DNA from: Endotrypanum monterogeii
Lineage: Eukaryota > Euglenozoa > Kinetoplastea > Trypanosomatida > Trypanosomatidae
Direction: 5' to 3'
Assembly: GCA_000333855.2 (NCBI GenBank)
Contig: CM007320.1
Span: 552,262 to 616,261 of the forward strand
DNA: 64,000 bases
Shown here in pieces: positions 54,651-64,000 of the stretch (positions are counted from its first letter, which is position 1; every line of letters starts with the position of its first letter). The notes beneath the pieces are model-generated. The model had not been told where the DNA came from and made no database searches. It saw nothing but the letters and a program-made list of their open reading frames with translations. The position numbers were made by a program, and so were the translations under genes.

Positions 54651-55019
54651 CTATCCACTTAGCAGCTGCAGCAGATCTGTCGGGAGAGCAGGTGCACCCT
54701 CGCCTTCCTTCGTGACACGCCGAACATCTGCGGACGGTGGACCCGGCTCCTTCAGCAGACCGAAATAAGCCTCCTCATTGCGGTCCATGTTTACCGCCAC
54801 AAGCGCAGCGAGAGGAACGACTTCCTCGGAAGCTGTCGGAATGGCGGCAGAAGACGCTGGTGAGGACAAATGTTGTGCAGGTACTTGTGCAGCTGCCACA
54901 TGTGACTCCTCCGTTCGGGCCTCCTTGATGGCTGGAATGCTTGAGATGCTGTCTTCGCTGGAAACACTCTCCTCACTAGAGGAGCGCTCCTTCTTCGTAG
55001 TAGCGGCCTTGCGAGGCAT
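54651..55019 (-). CDS. Short Ser/Ala-rich hypothetical protein
   Basis: A 122-residue frame starting MPRKAATTKKERSSSEESVS. The first 12 residues are basic, followed by a Ser/Glu-rich run with casein-kinase-like acidic Ser sites, then an Ala/Pro/Ser-rich middle. The last 45 residues contain a helical-looking MDRNEEAYFGLLKEPGPPSADV and end in LPTDLLQLLSG. GC-rich codon use and the absence of homopolymers set it apart from the surrounding spacer, which supports it as a real gene. I do not recognise a family; the basic-then-acidic N-terminus would fit a small nuclear protein, but that is only a guess. Confidence 0.7.
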   Translation of the reverse strand: MPRKAATTKKERSSSEESVSSEDSISSIPAIKEARTEESHVAAAQVPAQHLSSPASSAAIPTASEEVVPLAALVAVNMDRNEEAYFGLLKEPGPPSADVRRVTKEGEGAPALPTDLLQLLSG

Positions 55020-55257
55020 CCCTCTCTGCGTTTCCGTTGTTTTCGAATCCTTGATGTTTTTTTTATGATTATTTTTTTTTTTTTGCAGCTGGCGGAGCCG
55101 CAGGGAAGTATGTTGAGCAATAAATCCTCACGCGCTCTGGAAATGCAGTGTTACGGTCAAAGTGCTGAAAGACAGCGACGCATGCGTGTCAAGTAGAGAA
55201 TGTGGGTGAAGCAAAAAAAGGGAAAAGGAAACGGAAAAATAATGTAAATACATCTAT

Positions 55258-55278
55258 ACATATATATATATATATATA
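55258..55278. repeat. (TA)n microsatellite
   Basis: About 10 TA units. Confidence 0.9.
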
Positions 55279-55955
55279 CTGAGGAGACCGTTAGCAATCG
55301 GCGCCACGCAAAGATGTGCGTCACAACAAAAGACATAACCGTGTATAGTGCAAGCAACCCTTCTGTGGTGAAGTTTGCATCCGAGCCACCGACCCACAAC
55401 ACAAATACACACTCATGCCCTTGTCCCGAGAAGATAAAAACACAATTTTTTCTGTGGCATACTGCCGTAGTCAACGGCTGCTAATGCTGGAAAGATGAGA
55501 TTGTGGAGGCGAGTTGCAACTCGACCCAAGTGTGCTGTCCTCCTCTCCTCCACCTCAAACACATTTTGGTTTACGCTACTGTTCATGAATTTGTTTGATA
55601 AAGTAGAGGGACAGTTGCATGCAAAGAGTGCATGCATCCTCAACGCGGCCACCTCAACCAAACACAGAGACCAGGCGCCAACATACAAAAACATACGGAA
55701 ACACTATAGGCAAAAATTGATCAATAGAGACTGCACTTCGCCAGAGGGGATGAGAGGAGGGGAATAGATCCAGAAGGTATCCCCCAATTCACCAACTGTT
55801 TCTCCTCTCGTCGTATAACAACTCCATCACTACGCCAGCCTCTCAGACCGACATACACACACACGCACGCACACATACACAGAGAAGAAAAGCCGGAAAA
55901 AAAAAGTGACAGAATATACGAAAACAAAAACGCCACGGCCAGGAGAAGTGGTGGT

Positions 55956-55960
<5 letters not shown>

Positions 55961-55993
<33 letters not shown>
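55961..55993. repeat. (CA)n microsatellite
   Basis: 16 CA units in the 3' region of the proteasome gene. Confidence 0.92.
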
Positions 55994-55994
<1 letters not shown>

Positions 55995-56199
55995 CAGCAC
56001 CATCATTTCAAGTGTGTGCGTGTAGACCTGTGTGGGTGTGTGTAGAAGATACCGGAGCCCTGCGAAGGAAAGGGGGGAGAGGGATCTACACCGATATCCC
56101 ATATCCAACATTAATGGCGAACACGGAGACACAACAATAATATAGGAAATTTCAAGCCACGTTGCGTAGGTGTCGTCAGCTATGTCAGAGCAGAGACAT

Positions 56200-56997
56200 C
56201 TATTCTTCGACATCCAGAGGCTGCTCATGGAGCACCTCCTCGTCGTCGTCGTCCGCAACTGCCACGCGATCCTCTGGGCGCAGCTTGAACCCGTCCAGGT
56301 ACCTGCGCGCTTTCTCCTCCTCCAAAATAGTGAATGGGGTATCTTTGCCAACAATGGCGATGGTTGTGTTTTTCACATGGAGCTCCACTCCCTCTGCGGT
56401 GGCAGAGGCCACGGCTTTGAGGGCGTGCACAACCAGCTCATCCAGGTTACACTGGGGGAATCCCTCGAAATGCCTTTCCAGGTATGTGCGGGAGGCCTGA
56501 GAGCGCACGCCTATCGCTGTCGCCTTGTAATCATATACGTCTCCAGACGGTTCCGTCTGGTACAGGTGAGGTCCCTGGCGGTCGTGGCCGGCAAGCAGCA
56601 TGCCGACGCCGAACGGACGCTTGCCGCTGTACTGGATGTGGCGCTGGTGTTTTTCACCAATCATGTCTGCCATCTGATTGAGGGGCATTCCACTGTCGTA
56701 CATGTAACGGTAGTTCATGCACTCTGTTCTTAAGAAGCGAGCAAGGACACGGCCGTCCGCCACGAGACCTGAGATCGATATACCCACGTGCTCATCGACC
56801 TCAAACACTTTTTCTTGGTAAGACGATAACTCTGCAACGGGACTGCGCTTGAGCGCTACAAGCACAACAAAATCCCTACCTTTCACGCCAACGGTGGCTG
56901 AGCCGTTGTTTACTGCCTCGTTTGCGTATTCAATCTGAAAGAGTCGCCCTGTCGGACTCCAAGTTGTGATATCGCTATCGTACTCGTTTTTGAACAT
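56200..56997 (-). CDS. PSMA1: 20S proteasome subunit alpha type-1
   Basis: A 265-residue proteasome alpha subunit, close to the usual length. The N-terminal alpha signature [20 protein letters not shown] (residues 5-24) is intact. Further family features are [30 protein letters not shown] and [15 protein letters not shown]. WSPxGR with QIEYAxEAV and the [12 protein letters not shown] motif point to the alpha-1 (PSMA1, yeast Pre5/alpha6) class. Alpha subunits form the outer rings of the 20S core and gate substrate entry; they are not catalytic. The C-terminus is a run of Asp/Glu (about 248-265), as in other alpha-1 subunits. A good acceptor lies ~90 nt upstream of the ATG. Confidence 0.96.
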   Translation of the reverse strand: MFKNEYDSDITTWSPTGRLFQIEYANEAVNNGSATVGVKGRDFVVLVALKRSPVAELSSYQEKVFEVDEHVGISISGLVADGRVLARFLRTECMNYRYMYDSGMPLNQMADMIGEKHQRHIQYSGKRPFGVGMLLAGHDRQGPHLYQTEPSGDVYDYKATAIGVRSQASRTYLERHFEGFPQCNLDELVVHALKAVASATAEGVELHVKNTTIAIVGKDTPFTILEEEKARRYLDGFKLRPEDRVAVADDDDEEVLHEQPLDVEE

Positions 56998-57031
56998 GAT
57001 GCTTCTCGAGTTGCCCGCTCGCTCTAAATGA

Positions 57032-57049
57032 ATATATATATATATATAT
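57032..57049. repeat. (TA)n microsatellite
   Basis: About nine TA units within the probable 5' UTR of the proteasome gene. Confidence 0.85.
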
Positions 57050-57085
57050 TCAGTAGAGGGTTCCTCACAGAAGGGTCAGCGATAG

Positions 57086-57117
57086 CTGGCGTGCACAGGA
57101 AAGGGGGAGAGAAAGTG
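57086..57117 (-). promoter_or_regulatory. Candidate trans-splice acceptor of the proteasome alpha-1 gene
   Basis: The minus strand has a 20-nt C/T tract (57117-57098), then GTGCACGCCAG with AG at 57087-57086, giving an ~88-nt leader before the ATG at 56997. A (TA)n tract lies within this leader (57032-57049). Confidence 0.45.
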
Positions 57118-58727
57118 GCAAAGCTACCCCCGAGAGCTGTAGGGTCAAATTAAAAGCAACTACGCAAAAAAAAAAAGATCTGAGACAAACGAAAGCAGGC
57201 AGTAGTGAGGCAGCCCAGGTTTACGTGAGTGTGGGTCCTCTGCGTGGTGTACGAGTGTCTTCTACGAGAGTACGGGATAAAAGGATGGGGCCGAAAAACG
57301 TCGCTGAAGATCTTTTGATTTCTTTGTCGGAAAAGATGAGAAGAAATCGAGCCGATGGGAAGTAATGCACACACACACACACACAGAGACAGAGGAGTGG
57401 CCCCAGCAGACGTAGATGGTTGCCGTGTCAAAGAGCAGAAAAGAAAAAAAAAAGATGAAATGGAGAAGTGAGACAACATAGTGTGAATCGATACCGCTTT
57501 TCCTAATTCCAAAGTGCCCTCCTATGCATATTCACGTGGGTCCTCCTAAGAGCACAGAGAGAGGGGGCAAAAATACCTCAAATTTGTTTTCCCACTGCTT
57601 CATCCTTTTGTTTTTTTTTTCGCTTTGAGATGTCGGCATGATACGTACAATAAAATGAAATATAAAAAAATCAACCCGGAAGACAAGAGAACAAAAGATA
57701 ACCCCTTCAAAAAAAAAAAAAAAGAAAACATTTGGAAAAGGGAAAGAAAAGGCCAACCGGGAACCAATAATTAGGAATCATAATAATAGCAGGTACACAA
57801 AACATGAAAAAGGTGACGGGACAAGAGCATACGCACTCGCGAAAAGACAAAAGACATATATGAAAGGGCAAGTCGAAAACAAAAAAATGGCATTTGTTGT
57901 GCACACCAAAATGACGTCCAACCGAGAGGACGCTGGAAAAGAACGCAGAGACATCTTCGCTAATAGCGTAGGGTCACGTGCATTGTCCTACCTGGGTTCC
58001 TATCCTTTTCCTTTCGTCTTCCTTACACGCCTATTTTAAAATTTTTTTTTGTATTTTGACTCTCTTGATATGCTTCATGTTTTGTGATTTTCGTGCGTGT
58101 CTGTATGCATCGCTGATAAAGAATATTTTCAGCTCTTTCCTCCATGCAACATTTTCATTTTTGTTGTGCCATCCATTTGTCCTTTTTTCTTTGATATTCT
58201 TGTGTTTCTTTTTTTCTCTCCTTTCATTTGCTGCTCTTTTTGAATGCCGCTTGTTTTTTTTTGGTTTTTTGTTTGTTTTCTTGTAATTTTTCCGATCTCG
58301 AGTGTATTTTATTCTCTCCCGTTCGAGTTCTGGCGAGCACCAAAAAAAAAAAATACACGCACACGCACACACACACGCAGCTGGCAACATCTGCCAAACA
58401 CAGAGGAGGAGAAAGGGGAGCGAGGTGAGAAAGGTTGCTGTTGCTCCCTTGCCTCATCACAGTCACCACTACCCTGCCAAATACGCCTACACGAGAAACG
58501 TGTATGCTCACGCGCATTCATGAATACATAGACAGAATCATATATGCTCTCAACAACAAACATTCGCGAAAATATAATAATAATAAAAGAGGAAACGCTC
58601 AACAGAAACAATGACATCTCAAGATGAGTGCAAAGGGGACATGATTTCTCGAGCAAATGACACGCGAAAAATGCTTGACTGAACACCAGACATCAAACGT
58701 TCAGAACAATTTTTAAGTCGGTCTCGT

Positions 58728-58755
58728 CACACACACACACACACACACACACACA
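58728..58755. repeat. (CA)n microsatellite
   Basis: 14 CA units. Confidence 0.9.
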
Positions 58756-59098
58756 TCTCTGATGTGCCTCCTTTCCCCTCTTCTATTCTCAGAGAAGGGA
58801 AGAGGGAAAAGGAGGAGAAAAACGCGTGTGGGCAAAACAGAGAAAGTGTTCCACCCTCCACTGAACAAACTATGTCACTGTTATCTATCTCGCGTTATCC
58901 CATCAAGGGTTCATTCCGTCTCTCCGTATCGCACGTTTCCTCTCCGCTTCCCGGAGGGGCGCATTTTTCAACCAACTGGCACACAAGTACACCGCACACT
59001 GGCAGAACAAAGGGCGGACCTAAATCAAAAAAAGTGGAGAACACAAACGCACAGACGAAAAGGAAAAGACGCCTACACACACATACACACCCACACGC

Positions 59099-59130
<32 letters not shown>
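59099..59130. repeat. (TA)n microsatellite
   Basis: About 14 TA units preceded by a CA-rich stretch. Confidence 0.9.
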
Positions 59131-59131
<1 letters not shown>

Positions 59132-59517
59132 CATGTGTATGTGCATATACATATAAACTATGCTGAGAAGTGTATAACCAGCACATTCGTTGCTTTTCCT
59201 GCGACTGTTTTGTTGCGTGTCCACAGGAGGAGTCCTGCCTGAGTAATACTTTGTATATCTCCATGTTAGTCTCTCAATTTGTGTCTGCGTGTGTGTGTGT
59301 GTCTTTCTGGCACCGTTGATCCTTCGTTTCGCTTCTCACTCCTATTCTTCTCTCCTCGACCTTACTTCTTCGTCTCTGCTTTTCCGCTCACGTCTGCACA
59401 GCTGGCGAGTATGCATTATAGTAGGTATCACAGAACGAATCCGTGGCACCACTGTAGTGACGACTCAAAAAGCTGGCAGCATTCGATCTCTTATCCCCCT
59501 CCTCCGAATCCTCGTTT

Positions 59518-59545
59518 TCTCACTCACTCACTCACTCACTCACTC
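59518..59545 (+). repeat. (CACT)n tetranucleotide repeat
   Basis: Six to seven CACT units inside a C/T-rich block. Confidence 0.85.
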
Positions 59546-59991
59546 CTACGCCTTCTCGCTTCATTCGAGCCTCTCTCCGCCTCCAGTCAGCCTTCCATTT
59601 TCAGCTCCCGCTAAACTCTTTTTTTCGCTCTTGTTGTGTGTTCTCGCCTCCCCCAAACCTCTTAAGCTATCCCTTGCGATCCACGCGATTCGATCCTTCC
59701 AGAAGGTCATGTGAAATTCAAAGCGCCAAGAATACGAGGAAGAGAAGGGGAGAGGGAAAGGTCAATCACACAAAGCCATAAATAAATTGAAAAAGAGTTC
59801 AAAACACGAGAAATAAAAAAGCAGTTGCAGCGGCAGATGTGCTGTGTTTGGAGAGTGGAAGAGCGCATCATCGTCTTCCTATCGCTGAGTGTGAAAAAAA
59901 CATCTGATTAGCAAAAGAAAACTGAAAAGATGTATACACACACACCGTCATACAGAGACACATCAGCATCATCAGCAACCGAAGGAAACAG

Positions 59992-60020
59992 GGAGGGAAG
60001 GAGGGAGGGAGGGGGGGGGC
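59992..60020 (+). repeat. G-rich tract, potential G-quadruplex
   Basis: Five clustered GGG or longer runs separated by A, AA or AAGGA, ending in nine G. It fits the G-quadruplex pattern on the plus strand. Confidence 0.7.
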
Positions 60021-60588
60021 AAAAGAAATCCGAACTACCGTCATGTCTTACGAAGTTATCGTCCATCATAGAAAAAAAAGGGAAAAAATAAAGAGTCGTG
60101 GTGTCGTACGTCCACGCGAAGGTTCACTTGTTGAAGTAACGTCAAGTCATCATCGAATGACACCCTCACACCAGCCGTTCATCACAGCCCCTTTTTTTCT
60201 TCCGTATCCGCACACATCCAGGTTTTTGTTGTTGTTGTTATGTCGTTTCTTATCCTCTTGCGCTTCTCCCATCCATTTTTTCTTCCTCCCCTTCCCATCT
60301 TTAGAGGACCAGATTTCACCTGGTAGAGTGCCGTGTGTAACTGGGTTCGCTGCTAATGAGAATAGTCAGGCGCGGTTGTTTGTTTGTGTTGGCAGCCCCA
60401 CAGGAACATCAACGTGGGCTGAAGGGAGAGTCAAGGAAGAAGATGGGAAGGAGCATTAACAACAATGTGCTACGGAATGAAGAAGCAGAGGGAGGAGAGG
60501 AATGGGCGGCGGCGGTCTGCGAGTACAAGTAGGAGTGCCACCATGAAAAAAAAAAAAAACGGACACAAACTTTCACGAGTGCACATAG

Positions 60589-60590
<2 letters not shown>

Positions 60591-60631
<41 letters not shown>

Positions 60632-60666
60632 TCTATCTAACATACATATATATATATATATATATT
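60591..60666. repeat. Compound (CA)n-(TA)n microsatellite
   Basis: 18 CA units (60591-60627), then after an 18-base spacer about 10 TA units (60646-60666). Confidence 0.9.
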
Positions 60667-63465
60667 TATGTATGTTGTGAGAGAGATGAAAGGCTACAGG
60701 CATAAGCGAGGTAATTGCATCACCCAGTTACTTTAGGAGCACAAGCCCTCACTAATGAGTGGGCTCAAACAAGCAAGGACATGAGAAACAACAACAAAAA
60801 CTGTGTACCAGCAAGGCCAGTACACGCGAGGAAAGTGGAGAGCACCTCGCACAAGAGGAAGGTAGGCAAAAGGCAACGTGAGCCTACTCAGAAACGAAAA
60901 AGCGAATGGAAAAGCAAGAGGGCGATCCGAGTCCAAAAATATTATTCAATGTGGAGAGACTTATGGAAAGTCAGCTTCGTCGACGCGCCCATTACGGGCA
61001 TACAAAGTCAGAAACTGCTCAACCCATTTCTCAAGTCTGTCCTCTCTTGCGCTTTCTCGCTTTCACATTCATCTCTAACCCCTCCACCTTCCTAGCTATT
61101 ACCTGCAAGAAGTTTGTTGGTCATCCGACACAGATGTGCCAGGACATATTTCTTTTTCCTTTTCGGAAGATATACTGAGATGCCGTTTAACGCGTACACT
61201 CTCTTTTTTTTTGATCCGTCTAATATCATTAGCACTGAGGGCACGTGTGTGTGTGTGTGTATGTATGTGAGTGAGAGAGAGAACTTGACCTCGCCTCTGC
61301 CTTTGCATGTATACACTTGGGTGTGACTATCAAAAGTCATTATGCCAACACGTGTCGGTGATAGAGTGCACGAATTTTTTTTCAGGTGGTTCCTAGTCGC
61401 AAGCTCCTCAAGCTTCGAGTACTCCTCATCTTTCCTCCAACGTAGCACACTCTTTTTCTTTTTTTTGCCTTGACAGCTTCCCCCCCCCCAGTCGTTTTTG
61501 TTTGTCTACTGCATTCACTCGTTCCTCACTTCCTGTCATCGGTGTATATATTGGGGTGGTCTGAGCCGTGCGTACTGCTCCACTGTGACAAAAAGTGAAA
61601 TTTCTTCCTGAGGTTTTTGTCAGATCATCGATGTCAGAAAAAAAAAAGATCCCCCAAGATACCATTGAACCCAATGACAGATAAACAGCCGAGACAAAAA
61701 GAGAAAAGAGGCAAGAAAATGGTTAGGTTAAGCCCCCGCCCCCTTTTTTGAGGAGGTGGGGCAGACAGGGAGGGAGGATCAGCAACGCAGAAAGAGTGTA
61801 CCACAAGGAAGCATCCCTCAGATAAGATTCTTTGTGTGTGTAAAAATAGGAGATATGCGATGGTTTTTTCCCATTTTCCGGATTTTGACTGTGAACTCTT
61901 GAAGTGCCTTTCGAGAACAAAAGGTTGAAAAAAAAAATTGAAAATGAGTGAAAACTGAAAAAAAAACAATTTAAAAAATTAAAAACGTAAAATAAACACC
62001 GAAAAATAAAAGTCAGACCGAACATCAGAAAACAATTTAAGACGAAAAAAGTGAAATGGGAAGGGTATGAATAGGGGTGGGGTGGGAGAGGGGGGGTAGA
62101 GAACAAAAAACTATGTACGTATATATATATATATATACGTCCCGCCCACTTTCCCATATCACCACAAAACAAAAAAAAAGTGACCCATATGTGTGCATGT
62201 GCTCCTGTGCATCTGCTGTGTTTGATCGATGTATGCGTGTTTACGTGCCCTGGGGCCATATGTGAAGGGAACAGGTGAGCCCGTGGATCGGCATCTCGTC
62301 TGTGCCTTTCTTCTTTTCTTTCATTACTCTTTTTCTCCTTCGCAATCCGTTCCATTTGCGTTGACCGGCGCTCTCTCCCCTATCAAAAAAAAAAAACAGG
62401 AGGTAATACAACAATAACGCTAAGTGTGACACACTTCTCCGTCGTCGCTCAGCCACGGTGAGAAAGAGACACACAGACGCACAAATGACACGCATGATTA
62501 TGGAAGACTTCAGAGGAAGGGAGGCAAAGAGAAAACAAAAAACGAGAAAAGGTAACAAACCTCGAGGTGGCAACGTTCCAAGGAAAAAGCCGTACGCACT
62601 CACGCACGCAAACACACAAACACGCACGTAAAGAAGTGTATTACTCACCCAGAAACAAGAGAAGGCGATATATTGCACTTCACCTCATTCGCATAAAATC
62701 ACAGGAAGCAAAAGGAGGGAGAGGGAGGGAGATCGAGGCGCGAAGAGAAGAGCGTTGAAAAGGCAGCCAGCACACTGTTCTTTTTTTTTTTTTAATGTCT
62801 TCCGCAGTCTTTATCCTTTCCCTTCTCCCTTCTTTTTTTTTTTTTCATGCATTATTGATGGCGTGGGTAGCAAACCTTTTACTGGAGAGATTTCAAATCT
62901 TTTAATTTTTTTCAAACAGAGTGGGGAGGGGGGAGGGGAGCACATCATCGGAAAAAAAAAAATGGCGCGCGCGTCGGTCACAAGATGACCCAAGGCACGG
63001 GTAGAGCCATACAAAGCCACGACCGGGAAAAGTATACAATCGAACAAAAAGGAAACCACGCGGTGCGCGCAACGTTGAGTGCGGGTAGAGTGTCATCCTA
63101 GTTGGACGTTGTCGGAAGCCACCTACTAGAAAAACCCAACTTCACATGTTTACTTTTTTTTTCCCGGTTTCATCTTTTATTTCGCTGCTACACCCCTCTT
63201 TGTTTTCCTTGATATGTTCCTTCATTTGGGTGTACTTGGCCCGTCGGCTGTTCAAGGCTCGGTAGCTGATTCCCTAAGCTGCGAATCTCGTCCAGTATTC
63301 ATTAGAGAATACCGCCAAGCCTCTCCCCTGGACCCCGCTCGTTTTGCATTAAACTTCTCCTTCACCGCTTCGTAGTTGCACGAACCACTCCTCTTTGGTT
63401 GCAAAGGCTTCGAGAGTGCACCGCAAGAGACAGGAGCTGACACATAGCACTGTTTCCCCAGTCGC

Positions 63466-64000
63466 CTAGTGGCGCTCCGGGCACTCGCGGGACAGGTGCT
63501 CCGTCGAACCGCAGCTGTAGCACGACTTGGGCTTGCGCTCGCTCTGGCAGTCGCGGCTCAGGTGACCCGTGCCACCGCAGTTGTAGCAAGAGCGGGTGTC
63601 AGCGCCGGCCTTGGCCTCACTCTGGCAGTCGCGGGACAGGTGCTCCGTCGAGCCGCAGTTGAAGCACGACTTGGGCTTGCGCTCGCTCTGGCAGTCGCGG
63701 CTCAGGTGACCCGTGCCACCGCAGTTGTAGCAAGAGCGGGTGTCAGCGCCGGCCTTGGCCTCACTCCGGCAGCCGCGGGACAGGTGCTCCGTCGAGCCGC
63801 AGTTGAAGCACGACTTGGGCTTGCGCTCGCTCTGGCAGTCGCGGCTCAGGTGACCCGTGCCACCGCAGTTGTAGCAAGAGCGGGCGTCCGCGCCGGCCTT
63901 GGCCTCACTCTGGCAGTCGCGGGACAGGTGCTCCGTCGAGCCGCAGTTGAAGCACGACTTGGGCTTGCGCTCGCTCTGGCAGTCGCGGCTCAGGTGACCC
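63466..64000 (-). CDS. HEXBP/UMSBP-like CCHC zinc-knuckle protein, C-terminal part
   Basis: The C-terminal 178 codons of a gene that starts beyond the right edge; the stop TAG is at 63466-63468. It encodes seven complete CCHC knuckles (C-x2-C-x4-H-x4-C) and part of an eighth, alternating between SCYNCGGTGHLSRDC and SCFNCGSTEHLSRDC with short charged linkers (QSERKPK and QSEAKAGADTR). It ends CPERH. This is the layout of Leishmania HEXBP and of universal minicircle sequence binding proteins, which bind single-stranded G-rich DNA or RNA. The DNA is a 144-bp tandem repeat coding for two knuckles per unit. The last knuckle differs (CYSC, SREC). Total length and start are not visible. Confidence 0.93.
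   Translation of the reverse strand, partial: GHLSRDCQSERKPKSCFNCGSTEHLSRDCQSEAKAGADARSCYNCGGTGHLSRDCQSERKPKSCFNCGSTEHLSRGCRSEAKAGADTRSCYNCGGTGHLSRDCQSERKPKSCFNCGSTEHLSRDCQSEAKAGADTRSCYNCGGTGHLSRDCQSERKPKSCYSCGSTEHLSRECPERH
63481..64000 (-). repeat. 144-bp tandem repeat within the zinc-knuckle gene
   Basis: The same GCAG(T/C)CGCGGGACAGGTG landmark recurs at 63625, 63769 and 63913, exactly 144 bp apart, with a diverged version near 63481. Inner units differ by only a few bases. Confidence 0.9.

Larger units (their letters stand above)
55020..56199. other. Intergenic/UTR region
   Basis: 1.2 kb between the proteasome gene (3' side) and the short Ser-rich gene (5' side). It contains a T-run at 55072-55085, (TA)n at 55258-55278, CA-rich DNA at 55854-55880 and (CA)n at 55961-55993. 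No gene is seen. Confidence 0.6.
56998..63465. other. 6.5 kb gene-free, low-complexity region
   Basis: Between the CCHC zinc-finger gene (3' side) and the proteasome gene (5' side). No frame on either strand has coding character. Contents: T-rich plus-strand stretch (57990-58330); (CA)n at 58728-58755; (TA)n at 59099-59130; a C/T-rich block with (CACT)n (59270-59700); a G-rich block (59992-60020); (CA)18 plus (TA)n (60591-60666); and T-rich blocks at 62770-62900. Many tracts are pyrimidine-rich on the plus strand, the reverse of the other gaps here. Confidence 0.55.

Noticed and set aside
60043..60459. 138-codon plus-strand frame
   Set aside because: Phe/Leu/Ser-rich through T-rich low-complexity DNA, and no similarity to a known protein.
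61723..62355. 210-codon minus-strand frame rich in Phe and Leu
   Set aside because: It is the translation of A/T homopolymers and (TA)n, so the hydrophobic content is an artefact and not evidence for membrane segments.

Overview
The window looks like a trypanosomatid nuclear chromosome segment, most probably Leishmania. All convincing protein genes lie on the minus strand and none shows an intron. Coding regions are GC-rich and separated by long UTR/intergenic stretches full of homopolymers, (CA)n, (TA)n and polypyrimidine tracts. Several genes have a clear minus-strand polypyrimidine tract followed by AG just upstream of the first ATG, as expected for spliced-leader trans-splicing. It is therefore part of one directional polycistronic unit transcribed from high to low coordinates. 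From memory, and not checked, the proteasome alpha-1 plus CCHC zinc-finger neighbourhood resembles the chromosome 36 region of Leishmania major.

Layout from low to high coordinates, all genes on the minus strand: a Ser/Arg-rich hypothetical protein whose frame is cut by one TAG but stays open to the window edge (1-2166); a divergent XRN-type 5'-3' exoribonuclease (3893-6628); a small coiled-coil protein (7641-8162); a NEK-type kinase with a C-terminal PH-like domain (13578-15083) and a diverged paralogue (19896-21401); an ELMO/CED-12 domain protein (26061-28826); a tandem B-box, coiled-coil TRIM-like protein (30673-33171); a leucine-rich repeat protein (35242-36921); a CEP57-like coiled-coil protein (38178-39608); a 1811-residue WD40-like protein with Sfi1-like Trp repeats (41437-46872); an SCC3/STAG-like cohesin subunit (49505-53131); a short acidic/Ser-rich protein (54651-55019); proteasome subunit alpha-1 (56200-56997); and the C-terminal part of a HEXBP/UMSBP-like CCHC zinc-knuckle protein running off the right edge (63466-64000).

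There are only about 14 genes in 64 kb. Gaps of 4.7 to 6.5 kb flank the kinases and separate the proteasome gene from the zinc-finger gene. Three 98-99% identical copies of a ~0.55 kb interspersed repeat (8584-9134, 17689-18257, 33683-34257) sit in these gaps. Their size and position suit a SIDER-like short retroposon, but their near identity suggests recent spread.

The genes do not form one pathway, as is usual for trypanosomatid polycistrons. Several could serve cytoskeleton, centrosome/basal body or flagellum (NEK-PH kinases, LRR, CEP57-like and WD40/Sfi1-like proteins), others chromosome cohesion, RNA turnover or protein turnover. The strongest unusual signals are: a 404-bp tract shared by the two diverged kinase genes with one mismatch (gene conversion); the near-identical repeat family; the in-frame TAG in the first gene; loss of a metal-binding Asp in the XRN-like protein; and a 6.5 kb gene-free stretch whose pyrimidine tracts lie on the strand opposite to the genes.
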